Shown here: in pieces, positions 7,154 through 9,431 of the stretch
How positions within the stretch are numbered: position 1 is the stretch's first letter
Layout of the letters: the number at the start of each line of letters is the position of its first letter
From: an uncultured Rickettsiales bacterium
GTDB taxonomy: Bacteria; Pseudomonadota; Alphaproteobacteria; Rickettsiales; Midichloriaceae
Direction: 5' to 3'
Assembly: GCA_937996615.1 (NCBI GenBank)
Contig: CALKVD010000065.1
Location: 1 to 9,431, forward strand
DNA: 9,431 bases
Position numbers and translations under genes: made by a program
Notes under the pieces: generated by a model
What the model was told of the DNA's origin: nothing
Seen by the model: only the letters and a program-made list of their open reading frames with translations
The model's database searches: none

Positions 7154-7182
7154 TTGAAATATATTGTTTTTGTGCATATTAT
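7154..7182 (+). promoter_or_regulatory. Strong sigma-70-like promoter for the 337-aa orphan gene
   Basis: TTGAAA (7154-7159; 5 of 6 matches to the -35 consensus), a 17-base spacer, then TATTAT (7177-7182; 5 of 6 matches to the -10). The predicted start is near 7189, giving a leader of about 37 bases to the ATG at 7226. It is the best-matching promoter in the window and lies back-to-back with the promoter of the hub gene. Confidence 0.65.
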
Positions 7183-7225
7183 ACTTGTTACTATTGTAAT
7201 ATCACACCAAACAAATTAACCCTCT

Positions 7226-8239
7226 ATGCAGCCAAAAGAACTACACCCCAATCTAATGTATTTGTTAAACAGACAGATTGTAAAAAATCTATATATCAGC
7301 GCAGAAAATCTTGAACCAAACTTCATCCCCCAAACTTCTTTGCTCAATAATAGCCATGCATTTACTGCCTATTATAGCTTTATTTCAGATTATCAAGAAA
7401 CCCTCAAAGTAAAATCAATAACTGAAGATCTTCTCAGCCATTACTATCAGAATAGCAAGCTATTACAAGAAGAAATTGGCAAAAAATCTGCTGATCTTGG
7501 TAATAAAGCAATAAAATTAAGCAAAAAAATTCAAAATGCATCCAAAATAGTGCTAAATCTCAAAAATCTTGGCTCTATTGCCAATTTTCTCGCTGTCCCA
7601 CACAGTAAAACTCAAATAAATACCAAGCATAAAAACTTATATAAAGGTAATGTAGTTTCTTTCATTACCAATATGAATACCCTTTTTCTAAAGTCTATCC
7701 CTCCCCTGCACCATCAAGCATATGAAATAAAGAGCAAATATCAGCAACTGTTAAAATCTTCTAAGGACTATAAATCAAATCTAGATTCGGACATAAATCC
7801 ATCGATAAGCAAAATAATTTCTAACTATAACTTAAAGCTTCAAAAATTGTCATTTTCTCTGCGTCTGATAAAATTAGGTTTAGAACAAACAAAGGATTCT
7901 AGCTTAAAAATTCTCTATCAAAAAGCTCAATCCAAGCTATTACCATTTAAAGAATATCTCAATGATATAGAAAAATCCCATCAAGTTTTTCTCAATGTTA
8001 CCAATGCAAAACAACATCAAATTATAGTACAATTGCAAAATAATTTAAAATTAATCAATAAAGAAATGAGAAACTTTAAAAATATCAGTAATCAGCTAAA
8101 AAAACAGTCTATGGTATTTTTGGATAAAACAAAAACAGCACACCCCAATCTTCATATGCCATTGTGTTTCTATAAAAGATTAGAACAAAATAAGCAAAAT
8201 AAAGAAACTAAAAATAGCGAAATAGAAAAATTCAAATAG
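7226..8239 (+). CDS. Orphan 337-aa alpha-helical, coiled-coil-rich protein of unknown function
   Basis: I do not recognise the family. The protein is Lys/Asn/Gln/Leu-rich and reads as almost entirely alpha-helical. Likely coiled-coil stretches are at about 60-115, 160-180, 195-250 and 255-300, and a short basic tail (315-337, ending in alternating Lys/Glu/Asn) closes it. It has no signal peptide, and no clear membrane span: residues 108-123 (VLNLKNLGSIANFLAV) are hydrophobic but too short and polar. The gene lies on the plus strand between the g12-type and g13-type tail genes, which are both on the minus strand, so it interrupts what is normally a contiguous operon. It has its own good promoter and converges on the g12-type gene with a 79-bp gap. 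GC content looks lower than in the flanking tail genes. No Shine-Dalgarno site is visible. Effector, structural or phage-accessory roles are all possible; none is supported by a motif. Confidence 0.72.
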   Translation: MQPKELHPNLMYLLNRQIVKNLYISAENLEPNFIPQTSLLNNSHAFTAYYSFISDYQETLKVKSITEDLLSHYYQNSKLLQEEIGKKSADLGNKAIKLSKKIQNASKIVLNLKNLGSIANFLAVPHSKTQINTKHKNLYKGNVVSFITNMNTLFLKSIPPLHHQAYEIKSKYQQLLKSSKDYKSNLDSDINPSISKIISNYNLKLQKLSFSLRLIKLGLEQTKDSSLKILYQKAQSKLLPFKEYLNDIEKSHQVFLNVTNAKQHQIIVQLQNNLKLINKEMRNFKNISNQLKKQSMVFLDKTKTAHPNLHMPLCFYKRLEQNKQNKETKNSEIEKFK

Positions 8240-8275
8240 TTTGTAGCTAATATGGCTAATATATTTGGTTATTTA

Positions 8276-8294
8276 TAATTTTAATATAAAATTA
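8276..8294. terminator. Possible weak bidirectional terminator between convergent genes
   Basis: A perfect inverted repeat, TAATTTTA-ATA-TAAAATTA (8-bp arms, 3-base loop), lies in the 79-bp gap between the convergent 337-aa gene and the g12-type gene. The stem is A/T only, so its stability is low, but the position suits termination from both sides. Confidence 0.3.
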
Positions 8295-8318
8295 ATGTAT
8301 TATCTCGTGATAATCAAA

Positions 8319-9122
8319 TCAAATTCGCAACTCAACCAAAGGAATTTCAGCGTGTATATAGAGACCAACGCTCTCAGTTTTAACCGGCAAGTAGTCAATA
8401 TCGAAACGAACGGGAACATCAAATCTGAAATCCGCACTGATTTCAACCCCGGGTTGTAAAACCTTAGCCAAAATCACAACACCAGTACTATAGTCGACCC
8501 TATATTCCCCTGGTTTAAGCCTAGCTCCATCCGCAAAAATTGCTACACTCCCCAATTGTGGTTTGTAGATTAACCTTTTTTTGGCATATAGCTCCCCGCT
8601 TCTGTTCAATTGCTTTTCCAGCCCCTTTTCTCTTCGTTTACCTCTTCTTTCTTCGGTATTTGACTCCTCACCCTCATCTGTATTGGTTTTGGTATACAAC
8701 TGCAAATCCTTGCTTTCTGAGCTGATCCGATTGCTTGATAGCATAGTTGGTTTTGTTGTTTCCAAAAGATACCATTTGCACAGTTGATATTGCTCTGTTT
8801 GGCCATCACTAACCCCTATTTTCTCGTCTTCTGCTTGATAGTCGCTCCAGTCTTTAAATCTAAAGCCAAATGCTTTTCCTTGGCACAATCTAAAAAAGCT
8901 GATTAATTCATAGAGCTGCTCTTGGTTTTTGACTCCAGGAACAACATTAAACCGCATTCTTGGATTAGACCAATTAGCGTTACGTTGCTCATGACCTCCA
9001 GCACTCATTGCAACAGAAGTTAAATATTCCGGACCACCAGATGACCCACAAGCAATATCTTCTGGGAAATTAATATCGATAAATCCGTTAGTTATTTTTT
9101 TTAATTCGTAATTTTTTTTCAT
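8319..9122 (-). CDS. GTA/phage distal tail protein (g12 type, DUF2460) with a charged insert
   Basis: This family forms the distal tail ring above the hub in gene transfer agents and related siphophages. Hallmarks visible in order: F-P-E-D-I-A-C-G-S-S-G-G-P-E-Y-L-T (19-35), H-E-Q-R-N-A-N-W (44-51), R-M-R-F (55-58), a helix ending F-F-R-L-C-Q-G-K-A-F-G-F-R-F-K-D-W-S-D-Y (76-95), the Q-Y-Q-L-C-K-W-Y strand (111-118), K-P-Q-L-G-S-V (187-193), D-Y-S-T-G-V-V (210-216), D-F-R-F-D-V-P-V-R-F-D-I-D-Y-L (231-245) and the end I-P-L-V-E-L-R-I. Family members are about 210 aa; the extra length is a Ser/Glu/Arg/Lys-rich segment at about 122-178, placed in a loop between conserved strands. All conserved blocks remain in one frame, so the gene is probably functional. 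The partner hub gene lies about 1.3 kb further along the same strand beyond an opposite-strand gene. The start ATG is 8 bp from a 13-bp tandem repeat; no Shine-Dalgarno site is seen. Confidence 0.88.
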   Translation of the reverse strand: MKKNYELKKITNGFIDINFPEDIACGSSGGPEYLTSVAMSAGGHEQRNANWSNPRMRFNVVPGVKNQEQLYELISFFRLCQGKAFGFRFKDWSDYQAEDEKIGVSDGQTEQYQLCKWYLLETTKPTMLSSNRISSESKDLQLYTKTNTDEGEESNTEERRGKRREKGLEKQLNRSGELYAKKRLIYKPQLGSVAIFADGARLKPGEYRVDYSTGVVILAKVLQPGVEISADFRFDVPVRFDIDYLPVKTESVGLYIHAEIPLVELRI

Positions 9123-9431
9123 AATTATATAGTTAGTTAAAATAGTTAGTTAAAATTATTATTTTGTTATTTCTTTTTTATATTGTTTTTGCATTAAATA
9201 TTTGCATTTTAATCTTTTTTCATGTAATTAATTTATGCGTAGCTAATTTTTTGCTTGCAATTTTTTTCAACTTATAATTGTATATAAAAGATTTAATATA
9301 ATTGACATAATAAAGCTTTTCTTTTTAAGTTATTATAATGTAGTATTAACATTAGTTTTAATATTTAACAAAGTACTGCTTAATTTATTGCTTTTTCTGT
9401 CCTATTAAACAAGCTTAACCATATTTAACAC
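9123..9431. other. AT-rich region upstream of the g12-type gene, no gene seen
   Basis: All six frames are interrupted by frequent stops, and no RNA gene is recognisable. It must carry the promoter of the g12-type gene, but I find only a weak minus-strand candidate: TTGCAA then CATAAA with a 17-base spacer, near 9235-9265. On the plus strand a perfect TTGACA (9302-9307) and a perfect TATAAT (9334-9339) occur, but 26 bases apart, too far for one sigma-70 promoter. Confidence 0.6.
9130..9155. repeat. Perfect tandem duplication of a 13-bp unit
   Basis: TAGTTAGTTAAAA is repeated head-to-tail at 9130-9142 and 9143-9155 without mismatch. The array lies 7 bases from the g12-type start codon, that is, in its mRNA leader where ribosomes would bind. 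Internally the unit also contains TAGT/TAGT. A change in copy number by slippage would alter leader length and start-site accessibility. Confidence 0.9.

Noticed and set aside
8589..8759. Insert in the distal tail gene as a Rickettsia palindromic element (RPE)
   Set aside because: An in-frame insert of about 50 residues in a likely Rickettsiales gene is suggestive, but the DNA is strongly pyrimidine-biased on one strand and I find no palindromic stem, which an RPE requires.
8540..8809. Three short open frames (two plus, one alternate minus) overlapping the g12-type gene
   Set aside because: They lie wholly inside the well-supported distal tail gene and only reflect its biased, pyrimidine-rich insert.
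9302..9339. Perfect TTGACA and TATAAT on the plus strand
   Set aside because: The spacer is 26 bases, too long for a sigma-70 promoter, and no plus-strand gene follows in the window.

Overview
The window is AT-rich and looks like the chromosome of an alphaproteobacterium. Four things suggest this: two tail-tip genes of the alphaproteobacterial gene transfer agent (GTA) type, a flagellar cap protein, a COQ10/RatA-type START protein and a CutA protein. The low GC, dispersed GTA and flagellar genes, large orphan proteins and absence of clear Shine-Dalgarno sites fit an obligately intracellular, flagellated Rickettsiales (or similar) lineage. The genus cannot be fixed from this sequence alone.

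Layout. (1) Positions 1-1904, minus strand: a 547-residue orphan protein of unknown function, followed by cutA, which runs off the left edge. The two genes share an ATGA stop/start overlap. (2) Positions 1905-2091: divergent promoter region. (3) Positions 2092-4950, plus strand: a very long FliD-like flagellar cap protein (952 aa). It contains several flagellin-IN-like repeats, one pair of which looks like an internal domain duplication. (4) Positions 4951-5341: a gene-free spacer with a probable terminator after fliD. (5) Positions 5342-5839, plus strand: a COQ10/RatA-family START-domain protein. (6) Positions 5808-9122: a broken GTA/phage tail segment on the minus strand. In transcription order it holds a distal-tail protein (GTA g12 type, DUF2460), then a tail hub protein (g13 type, DUF2163) with its putative Fe-S cysteines retained, then a small one-TM protein. 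An orphan 337-residue helical protein on the opposite strand sits between g12 and g13 with its own strong promoter. (7) Positions 9123-9431: a very AT-rich upstream region with a perfect 13-bp tandem duplication near the g12 start.

How the genes fit together. The flagellar, GTA, respiratory-quinone and CutA genes are not one pathway. The most interesting signals are the GTA tail operon split by an unrelated opposite-strand gene, a small membrane protein where the GTA NlpC/P60 peptidase (g14) would be expected, the enlarged FliD, and a perfect dynein-LC8-type KETQT motif in the disordered half of the 547-aa protein. No complete new system (CRISPR, toxin-antitoxin pair, transposon) is demonstrable here.
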